A stretch of 64,000 bases of DNA from Parapristionchus giblindavisi. Its lineage: Eukaryota; Nematoda; Chromadorea; Rhabditida; Diplogasteridae. The notes beneath the pieces were generated by a model that was given only the letters and a program-made list of their open reading frames with translations, was not told the DNA's origin and did no database searches. Below, one piece after another: positions 23,313 to 35,900 of the stretch (within the stretch, counting starts at the first letter, position 1; the number at the start of each line of letters is the position of its first letter). The stretch covers positions 62,001 to 126,000 of the forward strand of contig CALSFV010000225.1 in the NCBI GenBank assembly GCA_943737045.1. The letters are read 5' to 3'. The translations under genes were made by a program, and so were the position numbers.

Positions 23313-24460
23313 AAAAATAGAATTTTAATGTGAAATGGTTTCCTTTTTTCTGTTGGTGTCTGAAGAATACATTATTGGTGTTTGGGTGCGCTAGAAAAGG
23401 AGAATATAGGGAATCTATGAATGTTAGCAAATGATTTGCCAATGTTCATGGATTCGGCCTCATATGTCGATCTCCCTGGATCTTCTCTGTGCGCTTCATC
23501 TCCCTGGATCTTCTCGTTGATCCCAATCCTGGTGCTCCGTGATCAACGACAGAATTGAAAAGAAACTGTGTTTGCCTGATTTCTACTACGATACGAGAAA
23601 GACACGGTACGAATCTTACTGTAGTTATAATAGTGTTGTTGATCGGTTGTTAGCAATTAAGCGTGTGGCGCAAATAGAATGGAGAACTTTGAATGGAATA
23701 AAGAGATACAAACTACAAGCAACGCTCTTTATATCTATCACTCTCTTCTCTACCTCTCTAACTCTTTCTCTCCCTCTCACTCTCCTCTCTCTCTCTCTCT
23801 ACCTCACTAACTCTCCCTCTCCTTCTCCTTAACTCCACTTTTCCCTTTCTTTACTATCACCTTGTCGATCCTGTTCACTATGTTTTCATCTTGATCGACT
23901 ATCTACACGATCCACGGCAGTCTTATTCACTTTAATTTAATGTAATTTTCAACTTTATTTATTCAACTATCTATAGGAAATATATTTTCTGTACGTGTCC
24001 CATAATGTAAGGTTCATTGCAAATCGCATAATAAAGTAATAATAATATTATTATTAATATTAAAATCTACTTTGATCTCTTGGTCCTGTCTTATCTGTCT
24101 AATCTACACATGATTCTTGATTAGCAAAAAGTGAAGAATAGTAGCGTGCTTATGACGTATCATGTCATTCTCTCCCTCGCTATATCTCTACCTCTACCTC
24201 TCCCTCTACCTCTACCTCTTGTCACTCATCTGCTCAGTCTTATTCTTGTACATCGTTCCTTATGGCATTAATGTATCGATTGCTCACTCCATTAGTCGCT
24301 CCTATCTATCTGTGCTATGTACTTTCTCCCCACTCTCTACCTCTCATTTACTATCACTCTTTACTTTCGAAAACAATTTTCTTATCAAGGGTTTTATCGA
24401 TCGCGAGTCAGTGGCTGTTTATTTGTGATTGCTCGAAGTTGATCTTTGATCTTTGAGAGG
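23313..24460. other. Spacer upstream of the tail-anchored-protein gene
   Basis: Contains a 50-bp palindrome (GTTAGCAAATGATTTGCCAA region, 23400-23460; relative at 34200-34242), CTCTCC-rich stretches at 23745-23830 and 24165-24225, and TTTGATC motifs just before the start codon. The 97-aa ORF at 23539 is without recognisable features. The promoter presumably lies here; no clear TATA box. Confidence 0.4.
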
Positions 24461-26676
24461 ATGGAGGGTGAATTGGCAGCGGAAGTGGAGGGCATCAGCA
24501 TGTACGAGGTAAGAATATCTGTTTTATATTTATTTATTATAGTAATTTTTCTTCAAAAAACTAACATTACCCATTTTTGTCCCTCCCGTTCCTTTTTTTG
24601 TACAACCCGCAGGACATAGTGTGTCTTGAATAACGGGTTGTATCTTTACCTTTACTTTGCATTCTTTCTTTAGAATCTTAGAAATTATCTTTGTTGAATC
24701 TTTCCTTCTTATTGTATAGATTGAGTGAAACTCACTTAATTTCATATATGACATAGGAATTTTTAAAACATTTAATTTTAAATATTTAAAATAATATTTT
24801 AAATAGGACGCTCTAGACGAGCAAGCGGACGACTTGGGTAGATTGTGTGAGGCGGCGAGGAAGAGGATACGACACCACGAACGACAAAGGTACGGTAGAC
24901 ACACCATAAATACTGTACCATTCGATTGTTCACTTTTTGTTTGTGTTCTGTAAAGACTGTTAGTTTTATTTTATGATCTTCAGTGATCATTGATCTTTTG
25001 ATCTTTTGCTTTTTAGTAATCATTGATCTTTAGTGATCTTTGATCTTTAGCGATCTTTGATCTTTAGCGATCTTTGATCTTTAGCGATCTTTGATCTTTT
25101 ATCTTTGATATTTGATGATTAATTTTTGATCTTTCAGTACAAAGCCCTTATTCTCGCCTCCTCCTCCGTCTGTTCACCATCGATCGCAAACTCCAACATC
25201 GGCAAGTGTGGGACCGAAGAGATCGTCGAGCAGTGAGAATAGTAGCATCGAGAAGCTACCACCTGGAGGTGAGGTTACGGTAGATTGGGTACGGTAATGG
25301 GTGGGATACGGTAGATAGAGTACCGTAATATTGGTGGGATACGGTATATAGAGTACGGTAATATCGGTGGGATACGGTAGATAGAGTACGGAAATATGGA
25401 TGGAATACGGTATATGTCCTGTATTGTATGTGATTGTGTACTGTAGACCTGCACTTTTGGTGCAGATGAGTACAATAGTTGTGCGTTTCTAGAGATAAGA
25501 TACCGAGTTCCAGTTCTCACTGGAAAATTTTCATCATTGATAATGCGTAGGTGCGAAGAGGAGTAATCGATAATATTTGTCCTTTTAAGCAATCAATAAT
25601 GGATTCCGAAGTCGCCACGGCACGGCGTCGTCGTCGATGTTCAGAAGAAGCAGGTATACTGTAGTTTTTTATTGATTTATTGATTACGGTGGTGTGATAG
25701 CAGGCAAAAGCAGAAGAGCGGCTCATCGCAGTCGAATGATGTATCTCCCACAGAAGAGTATCGAATGATCAACTATGCAGTAAGTCAACTTCCTCGGGTT
25801 TTTCAAAACTTGAAGTTTACTAAAAATACGTCATCGACTTGAAGTAAACTTACAAGTCTACTTCAAGTGAATATGATACTCTGGTATTTTAAAAAACTTA
25901 AAGTTTACTGAAAATACGACTTAACGTCTACTGTAAGTCTACTTCAAGTGAAAGAACATTTGACGACGAAATGCATTACAATAGACATATGCATGACTTC
26001 AAGTAGACTTACGTCTAACTTGAAGTAGGCTTACAAGGCTACTTCAAGTTAGACGATCTTTAGGAATGGATAATTATCAATTCAGTTTCATGACGTTAGC
26101 TCGTATGGTATCATGCTACAGTTGTCACAACAGATGCAGTTTCTATCCCGGCAAATGTAAGGCATCTGCGATTTTGTAGTCTTTGATCTTTGATCTTTTG
26201 ATTGTAGGTATGAGATCGAAGCTACAAATGCGATGCAGCTTAAAATCATTACGAAGATGCTTCAAGTATTGATTGAGGTTGGGATTGATTATCGATTGGA
26301 TTCTGTCATCTATTGATTGATTATTGATTGGTTTCTGACATCTATTGATTGATTATCGATTGGACTCTGTCATTTATTGATCGATTATCGATTGATTTTT
26401 TGATATTTATTGATTGATCATCGATTTTCTCTGTCATTTATTGAAGTCTCGTAAGCGAACACCCTGGTATTCACCCGCACGATGGTTGAAGCATCTCTCG
26501 CTCTTTCCTCTCCTTCTCATCTGGCCGGTCATAGCACGATTCTTCTGGAAATGGTGGACACAGTAAGTGTTTGATCGATTATCTACGTGATTATTGATCG
26601 ATTATCTACTTGACTACGGTACTTTCCGTTCAGGAGACGGCAGAGACTCGCGCTGCAGATGATTCGTAATCTCTGA
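24461..26676 (+). CDS. Small predicted tail-anchored membrane protein
   Basis: Nine exons: 24461-24508, 24807-24889, 25138-25268, 25590-25653, 25701-25779, 26134-26156, 26208-26277, 26447-26562, 26634-26676, with GT-AG sites and consistent phases; 218 aa. It starts MEGELAAEVEGISMYE, then a charged helix (residues 17-44), a Ser/Pro-rich linker (45-135), a helix rich in Met/Gln/Ile, then SRKRTPWYSP and a hydrophobic segment (SLFPLLLIWPVIARFFWKWW, about 184-204) ending in basic RRQR. This topology predicts a C-terminal anchor with a cytosolic N-terminus. The anchor recalls ACBD5/MAA-1-type proteins (IWPFIAxW then RRRR), but no acyl-CoA-binding domain is present, so function is unassigned. Exon 5 has a CAG-CAG (NAGNAG-type) acceptor. 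Confidence 0.7.
24595..24658 (+). mobile_element. SINE 3' fragment in intron 1
   Basis: CCCGCAGGACATAGTGTGTC...TTGAATAACGGGTTGTATC and a TTTACCTTTAC tail match the 3' end of the SINE at 11495-11758. It lies in intron 1 of the tail-anchored-protein gene, same strand, 5'-truncated. Confidence 0.7.
25269..25410. repeat. Intronic TACGGTA minisatellite
   Basis: Three to four degenerate copies of a ~38-bp unit (GGTGGGATACGGTATATAGA and GTACGGTAAT) fill the start of intron 3. TACNGTA motifs recur in most introns of the window. Confidence 0.7.
25790..26045. repeat. Cluster of ACTTGAAGT inverted motifs in intron 5
   Basis: The palindromic 9-mer pair ACTTGAAGT/ACTTCAAGT with GTAGACTTAC neighbours occurs about ten times in both orientations, giving several possible hairpins. 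Confidence 0.6.
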
Positions 26677-27349
26677 AAAGGAAAATGCATCAATGAAATC
26701 TCAAGATATTCAGCGGGTTACTGTGTCCTAAGTGCTCATCGATTAAAATCACTCATTCCTTTCTCTCACACACATCATGGATAAACGTATCACTTGGTCA
26801 CTTGTTTGTGTTCTATTACAACTATAGCACATGTGCAAGACTACATGTTTGAGGGTAAATCGACAAAATGATGTCTATTTTAGTTATTCATTCATTGACA
26901 TTTTAGTGATGAAAATGTTACTATCATCTCATTCGATGATTCAACCGAGAAAACAAAAGAGAAGCAATTTCATTATGTCTAGAATTAAACGTACAAAATT
27001 GTATCTGAAGACCAGAACTGCATAATAGAACTATTTTAAACCAAAACATGTAAAACCGCAACCGCTAATAATCTAATGACAGTTTACGGTATCCGCCTTT
27101 TAGTAATATTGATTGTCGACATGTTTCTCCTGTTTTTTCATTTTTATTTCGAGCTGTTCTGCCGTCTGTAGCGTATCCATTCCCATTCCGGCGTCCGACT
27201 CTGTTATCAGCGTCGTAAAATATGCGGCTGTTCTTTATGTGCTCAGCCCTCCCACACTCACTAACTCGATTATTCTGTGTTTTACGCGATTGATAAGGCG
27301 TCTGGGCGATGATGATTCACGCAATAGTTGTCAGTCATATCAGGTGGTT
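26677..27349. other. Spacer between tail-anchored and TRIM-like genes
   Basis: About 670 bp, AT-rich. An in-frame upstream ATG at 27113 could extend the next gene, but the extension lacks recognisable domain content. No RNA gene or repeat was recognised. Confidence 0.4.
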
Positions 27350-30300
27350 ATGTGGTGTTCCGACGTCTTCAATGAGCTCCTTCCTCTCTGTTCCGGTTGC
27401 CAATCACCATTTGATGTAAATTTTTCATTGTCATCATTCCATTATCTGCATGATATTCATGGTGGATTTGTTTTGTTCAGTTACGTTGTCGTTCTCCGCA
27501 AGTTCTTCCATGCTCGCACACACTCTGTTTGGCCTGTGTCACGCAGGATTCCAAGGTAAAGCCATGTCGTCATGATTTGTAATTTTCTAGGATGAACGTT
27601 ACTTTTACAATGATTACGCTTAATTACAGATGCGTAAATCGAATAAACGACGGTGTTTCACTTGCGATAAGCGCTATACAAGTTTCCAATTGAATACTGC
27701 TCTAGCAGGTGCGGATCTCGATTTATAATCAATTTAATTTCCTAAATCCAGAAGCAATCGAGCGCATTCGTGTACGCAGAGAAGCGCTGGATTCGCAATC
27801 TAGAAGGTTGGATTATCGATTGATTTGATCAATCGATAAATGATGATTACTCAGGTGTGATGAGTGCGAGAAGCGTGCGTACGTCTCGTGGATGCGACGT
27901 TGTGTCACGTGTGAGATCACTCTGAAGGAGGCTAATCTGGTACATATCGATTGATTTTCAATTCGTAATCAGCGGTTTTATCATTCAAGACTTCGGTCAT
28001 ATGCATGGAGTGTTGTGTGGATCGACACAATGGACACGCATTGAGAGTGGTCACGACGGAGGCATACGTGCAGAAGGATGATAAGGTGAGATAATGGCAT
28101 GCAAGTAAAGGGAACGATAGTATGCCACTACATAAGAGCAAGTTCAAAAGTATTGCGCAAAAGTCTAGTATAAAATGCCCCTTCCTTCGTGTTTATTTTA
28201 TTTTCCGCCCAGTTCTTTCGCTGCGTTCGTATGGTGGAAATCTTATCGGTCATAATCATACGTGGGCGGGCATTGCCGCTGGAAATGAAAATCGGGGGGT
28301 CGGAAGCAAAAAATAGAGCATTTATACATCATTTTGAGTGATTTTTTTTGGAAAATCGGGGGGTCGGGTGCCAAAAATCGGGGGTATATTGCCGCTAGCG
28401 GCAGTGGTGCCCACGTATGGTCATAATAACTGTTCAAGACAAGTGTGGTTGAAGTACACAAGGTGCATGTCGATGTGAGGAATGTTGCACTCGTCCGAAT
28501 CATCGACTGCACGATATAGATCAGTTGATCAATAATCATCTCCCAATCGATTATCGATTATCGATTGATATACTTCAGACATCCGGTTTCTCGGCCGCCA
28601 ATTCGCCTCGTCTCCATCCCAACAGTCGATTGCAGTCTACATCTTCGGCGTCGAGTGGATTCTCATCCGGAGGTAGTGTATATCTACCGTGTTCATACCG
28701 TATTAACTGATTACCGTAATCTTCAGGAATGGTCTCGTCCAGTCCGAATGTCGACGGACGCAATGGTATCGGCCATAAGGTACGGTAATCCTCTAACATA
28801 ATTATCCGTCGTGCATGCAATCACAAATCAGAAGATCACAAATCATTTCGAGACATACATTTTCGAGCACCCACATTGTGAGTGAGCACTTTTGTCGATG
28901 CGGTCAGTTTTGAGACTCGAAACCCATCTAGGAATATGCGGAAGATCGAGATTAGTAAGAATCACCCCATGCCGGGTCAGTTTTGTTCAAATTTCGGGTC
29001 AGTTTATAATTCGCAAAAAGAACAGATTGTGAGTGGGGGCGAAAATTTATGTTTCGAGATCTGCCTTGGTGTGACAAAGAAAAGGTAGAGCGATAAGGAG
29101 AAGGAGTGCGCCGAAGTGAGAGAGAGAGCAGACGGTTAAAGTACATCATTGTGTAAAATCCCGTATTTATTATTATTACTATTCCTATTAATTATTATTA
29201 TTTTGCAGATGACCTCATTCATCTCTCGTATCTCTCGCTCCGGCAGTGTTCCACCTCCTCCTTCCTCGTCCACCCCCTATCCTCCCTCGACTTGTTCCTC
29301 CTCATCCTCGTCGTCCTTTCACCATTCCCCTCATATCGTCATTTCGTCTACTTCCAATTCCTCATCCTCCTCCAACTCTCATCACCAACCCCCACCGCCC
29401 TCGGTCATTCCGCCCCTCGTACCCTCGCCCAAGTCTGTCAGGAGAATACCTAATAGGTACGGTGGATATCGATTGATTGTGCCTGATTATTGATTGATTG
29501 ATTGATTGATTTAAGACCACAAATGGGCAAGCTGTCGCCGTCGTACATGACGCCGTCGAGGTCCATGGGCAAGAAGGAGCTGAGCGCTCTGATCGACAAG
29601 GCTGATATAATGAGGGTTGAGAATAGTCCATTCTATGGTTAGTTGATGTTATTGATTGATTTTGTTTATTGATTTTACTACGGTTGATGGATGACCTTTG
29701 TAAGCTTTTGCTGTTGTTCGCTGTTTATGTGATATAGTTTATGGAATTTAAAATTTAAATTTAAAGTTTAATTAATTATTTTTATTGTAAGTGTGTTTTT
29801 GCGAACAACAAATCTGTCGAGAGTTGACCATGCTAAGTTTTGAGCAAACTGAAATTGGGATTTGTTCATTTTCCCTTAGGGTATGAGGGTGCGAGAATTG
29901 TTCCTTGATAAATATATTCAAATATCATTTTCATATTTATTTACTTTAAAAAATATTATATTTACAGAAGGTCAATCGCTATACGGCGTCAGTCTTCTCG
30001 TGGGCGCTGGAGGTGGAGGTAGTGGAGGCCATCTCCACTCCATCTCATCCGCATCCTCCGTATCCGAGACGAACAATCGTCTCTCCAACGAAGTCTTCGC
30101 CCCGCCCACTTCCAGTCTGACAAGACCTCTGGAGATGAAGCGCGCGTCCCTGCCCACCACCGAGGGCGACTACCATCGACTGTCGCCGTATCCCGACAGG
30201 AAGAGTGAGTCGTCGTACTGTAGCCTGCTAATTTATCGATTGGCCGCCTTCAGGTCCGATACTGCTGCCGTACTCGAAGGTGTCCTTCTCCGGGACGAAC

Positions 30301-31514
30301 AGTAAGGTGAGATTACGGTAGCCAAGGGGTTATTGATTGGCGGACTAGATTACGGTATTTAATTGATCAGGCATCTTCTCCACTGGCCAACATGCCTCGT
30401 CGTGATCCTCGAATACGCGGTGGACCATCCTATCTGCACGATCAGAATGCGTGAGTTATCGATTAATCCTCTTAGATTTATTGATTGATTTTTTTTCAGA
30501 TATTATGCTAATTGGTGTGTACTGTAGCAATGTATTGATTAACCTGCTGATTTGTTGATTGATTGATTAAATTTCAGTGGATCGGGTGCTCATTACGAGA
30601 ACCATCGTTCGTCCATTCACTCTTCGGGTTCGTCATCGGGTCACGGTGGTGATGGTCTGTGCCTGCCCACTCCGCTCTCACCCTCGACCTCATCGGCATC
30701 ATCGACGACGTCATCTCGACCCGTGCCTCCTCCTCCTCCTCCATCTCAATCTCAAACGGCTGTTGCTCCTAGTGCTACTGGTGTCGCTCAAAGTGACCAG
30801 AAAGAGGCCGAGCGGAGGCGCAAGGAGATGTTCTTTGATAAGCATGCACTAAATGATAAGGTTAGGCGGGATTACGGCATGATGTGTGGTTACTGTAGTC
30901 AAGGATTACTGTACATGGACGGGGTACATGGAGCTCGATTTTCAACTGGGTGCATCTGAACCGAAATATTTTTTTAAACTTTTAATTTTAAAGGAGACAT
31001 TAGAATTTCAAAATTTCGCCTATACGTCATTTTTACATGGGAGTACTCAATTTTCGAAAATCCATAATTATACAGGGGCACCCCCATGTCGACGCCCCCT
31101 GTAGTTTATACTGTAATTGTGAATATTGTACTTAGTGGATACTGTAGTCAGTGGGTACGGTAATCGTGTTCATTTTTTTCCAGAAGAGAGACGATTATCA
31201 GCATCTGATGCGCGACGTCGCTCCCTCACAGTACATCAACGTCACTCGTTCGTGTGAATGTCTCCCATCTCAGATTGGTGAGTGTGCGGGGTGTGGTGTA
31301 CGGTGGACGCCTTTTCCCATTCGTCGACCACACCAACCCGCACTCGATCAATAATACCAACTAACACCGTGTTGCAGGGAAGCTGGATGCGAACAACAAC
31401 GATGACAACAACAATAACAACAATGCTGAAGGGAAGAGGAGCGAGGGCAGACGTCGTCCGATCTTTGCCAATCTATCTGATCACTGCTGCTCATATGAAT
31501 ATATTGGATCTTGA
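27350..31514 (+). CDS. RING / B-box TRIM-like protein with long Ser/Pro-rich tail
   Basis: Sixteen exons: 27350-27415, 27481-27555, 27630-27708, 27752-27806, 27855-27939, 27990-28085, 28579-28672, 28727-28779, 29209-29456, 29516-29637, 29968-30204, 30254-30306, 30371-30450, 30578-30860, 31184-31277, 31378-31514; all phases agree, 618 aa. Residues 14-60 form a C3HC4 RING (CSGC, CSHTLCLAC, CFTC), as in E3 ubiquitin ligases. Residues about 92-135 (CDEC, CVTC, CMECCVDRHNGH) form a B-box-like zinc site. The rest is low complexity (Ser, Pro, His, Gly), with one conserved-looking stretch (AERRRKEMFFDKHALNDKKR) and an Asn run near the end. No NHL, SPRY or fibronectin domain is seen. The first exon's start is uncertain: ATG 27350 follows an acceptor-like CAG, so an upstream exon is possible. 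Confidence 0.75.
28257..28419. mobile_element. hAT-like MITE (CATACGTGGGC), copy 1
   Basis: A 163-bp element in intron 6 of the TRIM-like gene. Ends are CATACGTGGGC and its complement, flanked by an exact 8-bp duplication GTCATAAT (28249-28256, 28420-28427). Copies lie at 49195 and 52739. Confidence 0.88.
30913..31104. repeat. Intronic dispersed repeat (CATGGGGG family), copy 1
   Basis: Shares GTACATGGAGCTCGATTTTC, a T-rich middle and a CAGGGG...CCCCCTGTAG end with 49738-49945 and 59307-59490. It lies in intron 14 of the TRIM-like gene. Probably an old MITE with inverted tips. Confidence 0.55.
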
Positions 31515-32959
31515 TCGATAGATTGATCTTTGATCTTTGATCTCTAGTGATTGTTTAGAGATCACATAGCCTGTGCACGACTTGGTAGAGTAGTTGCCTC
31601 TTGCTCGATTGATCTTTGATCTTTGATCCCTTGATTGTCTAGGTAGCGTGCACGACTTGGTAGAGTAGTTGCCTCTTGCTCGATGTACTGGTTGTAGTTG
31701 TTCTTCGTAGTAGATTATGTTGTTATTGATTTTGGTAATGCGGTGGTACTTTTGCCTTACGTGCCTCCGCCGTTACGTCGCCGTCGTTATGCATAGTTAC
31801 ATTTGCCTTAAGTGCCTACGCCGTAACCTCCGCCGTAACTACGGAGACGCGGCGGAGTGGGTTACGGCGTAGGCACATGTAAGGCAAATGTAACGATGCA
31901 TTTCACTGGAGGTTACGACGGAGTCACGTAAGGCGAATGTAACACCCCATATGAAGTAGTAGTATTAGTATATTCTCAACTAATTGTATATCTATCTCTA
32001 TGCTTTTCCATTCTTGTTATGCTTGCATCTCCCCCCATATAATGTGTTTTAACCGTTCCCCGCACCCATATTCCCCCCGTACTAAACCACTTTTTTTTAT
32101 TTTTCTCCCCCCCCCCCTCCTTTGCTTTGTTGTTATCTTGTTGTTTCCCATCACCCCCACCCCCTTTCCCGATCCCTTGTGAACGAAGCTTTTCCAAGCT
32201 GAATAAATCACTCCGGTGTTAATGCCCAATGCTTACAGTATGCCGAGTTACGGTGGTTAGAGGTCGAAGACCGGGTTACGGTATCTATCTATGAAGGAGT
32301 TGTCGTTCTTTAATAAGGACGGGCGTATAGGGACTATTGTTGCGACCTTTTGCTTTGTTCAAATCACTGCATTTCCTCTTCTTTTTCTTCTTTTGTGGCC
32401 GCCTCAGTTTACGACTAGAGTGTATGCATGAAAAAGTGGGGAGAGGCAGAGGAACAGAGATGGAGAGGTAGAGGGAGATGGAGAGGCAGAGAAAATGACT
32501 AGTATCGAGGAGAGGACGAGATGAGAGATAGGCAGGGAAAAGTGGAGAGAGTGTGCGTTATAGCCAGAGCCCCTCGCTCTCTCTATCTCCACCCAGTGCT
32601 CGTCACGCCAGCAGAGAAATAGGAAATGTGTATGGCGCCAAAGCCGCGTTGCTTGAGAGGGGACGCGTTGCGGCCGCCACTCTACCGCCGTTGCCACTAC
32701 GCACGCACACAGTGTCACTCCCTCACACGGGGTAGCCATCATCATCTACTTACTTTCTACCCTATCTATGTTGTGATATTTGGCAAACACCATAGGGCAC
32801 ATTGCTAGTTAACTTATTTAATCAAAAAATTCATATTTAAAGTGCCTGCATACTTATTCGTGTACATCTATTATTAATTTAACTGTACGTGTGTGACCGT
32901 TAATTATTGTAGCGCCTCCGTCCGTTTGCCGGTCGTGAAACCATTTACCGGTCGTGAGA
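31515..32959. other. Spacer between TRIM-like and FLYWCH genes
   Basis: Contains a direct repeat (GCACGACTTGGTAGAGTAGT at about 31577 and 31651), a MITE (31743-31945), C-rich stretches near 32110 and a possible polyadenylation signal AATAAA near 32203. No coding exon was recognised. Confidence 0.45.
31743..31945. mobile_element. MITE, TTTGCCTTACGTGCC ends, copy 1
   Basis: Nested inverted repeats: CTTTTGCCTTACGTGCCTCC at the left and its complement (GTCACGTAAGGCGAATGTAAC) at the right, with a second internal pair around GCCTACGCCGTAAC. A related element lies at 49422-49627. Confidence 0.7.
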
Positions 32960-35900
32960 ATGGCGGATCCCTCGGTAAAGCATGAAGTTGATGCCACTGC
33001 CGGCTCTCCGGGTCGCACAGCGTCCCTGCGAGCATCATCGCTCTCACGTACGGTGAAAGTAGAGGAGCCGAAGAGGAAGAAGCCGAGGGTGCAGAGGGGA
33101 AAGGTGAGGCTGGTGACCTTTTTCTTTCAATCGTAAGATAGGGGCCGTATAATAAATATTGATGGTATGTCACTGGGGGTAGATCATAATTGATGAGTAG
33201 AGACGCAGGGGAGATCGATAATTGCTGGAAATGGGGAGGAAAACGAAGAGAAACAGCGAGCTTCCCTTCCTGGAGAAACGTTTTGGTAATTTTGGAAGAC
33301 TTTACTCTAATAGGTTCGAATCCCCAGGGTTGTTTCAGTAATCTCTCTCTTTCACACTTATTGTACGCTCTGAACTCACTTGTGCGTAGTCAGAGTTGTA
33401 TTGATAATTTTTTAACAGTCCATAGGCTCTGTTCAAAAGCTGCGAAAAGAAAAGACAATCAGACAGAGTCTCCTAGTTTTGCACACTCTCTTGTTTCTTT
33501 AGGCGCCTTTTGACCTCTACATTACAATGTGGTATCATATAGGACTAGAGAACGTTCCTGATGTTGACGATTTTTGTTTTGAGAGGAAGAGACCGAGGGT
33601 TACTCGAGGGTGTTGGAGTGAAACACATGACTACTAGAGAACAGGAGATAATAATAATAATAATAATTTATCGGCGTCATGATAATATTACATGTCTAAA
33701 CAGAACCAATAGTAATATTATAAGATCGAATCAATGGTTCTGTATGGCTGGAAGACTAGTTCAATTATTTCATGTGCCTTACGTGTAGTTGTTGTTGGAA
33801 TTACGTGTATGATTATTTATTGATTTTAGATAATCGATAATTATTGATTGATTGTAGATCATCGATAGTGGCTACGTGTTCAACTACGACAAGGACTCGG
33901 TGGGCGGGGATCGATCGTTCTGGAGATGCGAACGGAAGGGCGAGTGTCCGGCACGAGTGCACACCGACCCCCTCACGGGCGTGGTAAGCAGTTTGACCCA
34001 GTTGAACTTACTGGTTACGGTATTTGGGATGATGTTCGGTACCGTAACCTGTGTTGCGAACGGTAGAATGATGTAGTGTGTCTGTGCTCTGAATATTGGC
34101 TATTTAAAATGAGGTCACGAAGCCGTATTCTAGACACTATAGACGTGGTTCTGTGTGGTGAAGGGAAGATCTTTGGCAAAAGCTTGTGATGCCTCTGGGG
34201 CCGTATCCATGAACGTTGGCAAACGGTTTGCCAACGTTCATGCATGATATGGCCTCTGGACTACTAATTCATCCATCATCGTTTAGATCGTCAAGCGTCT
34301 CCACTTCCACACCCACCCCGCCACGTGTGATGCGACCGTTATTGGGACCAAACGAAGGGTTGGTACGGGGGATACTGTAGTTCGAGTGGTCACTACGGTA
34401 CGGGATACTGTAACTGTAGTTCGAGTAGCCGCTACGATACGGGATACTGTAGATGAACAGTATTTTCGATATGGGATACGGTAGATCGAGTAGTCATTGC
34501 GATAGTGCTATCCGGTGTTTGACCTACCGTAATCTCCTCTTGTTGCAGCCGAACATGATTCAGATCATGGCCGAAACGAGCTTGGCAAGCATGCTGAACG
34601 ATTCGGCGGCAAGTGTATCAGGTACGGTATTATCGATTGATTAGTCTCGCGATTATTGATTGATTAGGCGCATGATTATTGATTGATTAGACTCATGATT
34701 ATTGATTGATTTGGCTCATGATTATTGATTGATTCAGATCTTCTGGGTAGTGATGATCCGATGACGTCAACCAATGGACAACTCATGAATGCCATTGCGG
34801 AGGTCGTCAAGAAGGAACAGGTGAGATTACTGTATCCGAATATCGATTGATTGATGTACCGTAATCACACGAGTTTTCGTTACAGGACGAGGAGAATAAT
34901 GGATCGATCGATGGTAACGATGATAGTGGAATGTCATCGGATCCAGGAGATAATATGGTATTAATTTATTAATTATATTAATTGTTTTTATTAATTCTAA
35001 TAGCCGGTTTCTAACCTACCCGGAAAATATGGAAGGGAGTGTTAAAGTGTGCTTGCTTATTGAAACCTTAGGGCACATTATTAGCCAACCTATATATTTT
35101 TAAAATTTTACATTTAAAGTGCATGTGGTCTTATGCTTGTACATCTATAAGTATTATTAATTTAATTATTAAATAATAATATTAATATTATTAATTTAAT
35201 TGCGGTCGGTTGCAGCCGCTGACCCTGCCGGTTACCGTACCCGGTGGTGGTGTGGCACCGTCCGACGATCTCGATATGAACAACGAGTTTGGTCTCGTGT
35301 TCGAGCTGACCAAGCAGGTGTTTGCGCTCGTGAGGAAGGAGGCCAGGAGGACGCATGGGTGAGCTGGTTTTTCATGCCTTTATTCATTATTTCATCACTT
35401 ATTCGACTGTCTCGTTCATGCGTGAGCATGTGATAAAATGAAATAAAATACTGCCTCTAAATTAAGCGATCTCTCAAAATTAAATGGGTTTTCGAAGACC
35501 TATGTGAAATGGGAATAGGGAAAAACGTAGGAAAATACTACGGGAAATGCAGGGGTATGCGCACGAGTTGTATGTATAAGAGGAGAGAACAGGTAGTCCG
35601 TTCTTCATCTTTTTGTTCGCTTTCACCGTTCATGCACTACAATACAGTACGTTTATCTTTTCAGCGCTAAGTACAGAAGAATAAGTGAGGGGTAAGGGGG
35701 AAATTGCGCGCCTTTTCTTATTCTTCCGTCTCTGAGAGATATTCTTCCCCATTCAAATCGAACTTGTCGAAGTACATATAATCCACCAAAACGTTGTTAT
35801 CGTCCGTTAAGCATGCTGATCTCGGCTTTCATAATCTAAACGCAATCAATAATCGTACGAAAACGAATACCGATTAGAATATGTCAATCGGATTTTATTG

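Noticed and set aside
25010..25130. CRISPR-like array of TTTGATC repeats
   Set aside because: The repeats are 7 bp and without unique spacers, in a eukaryotic intron.
24461..31514. Operon of the tail-anchored and TRIM-like genes
   Set aside because: They share a strand but are about 670 bp apart with no visible SL2-type context, so co-transcription cannot be supported.
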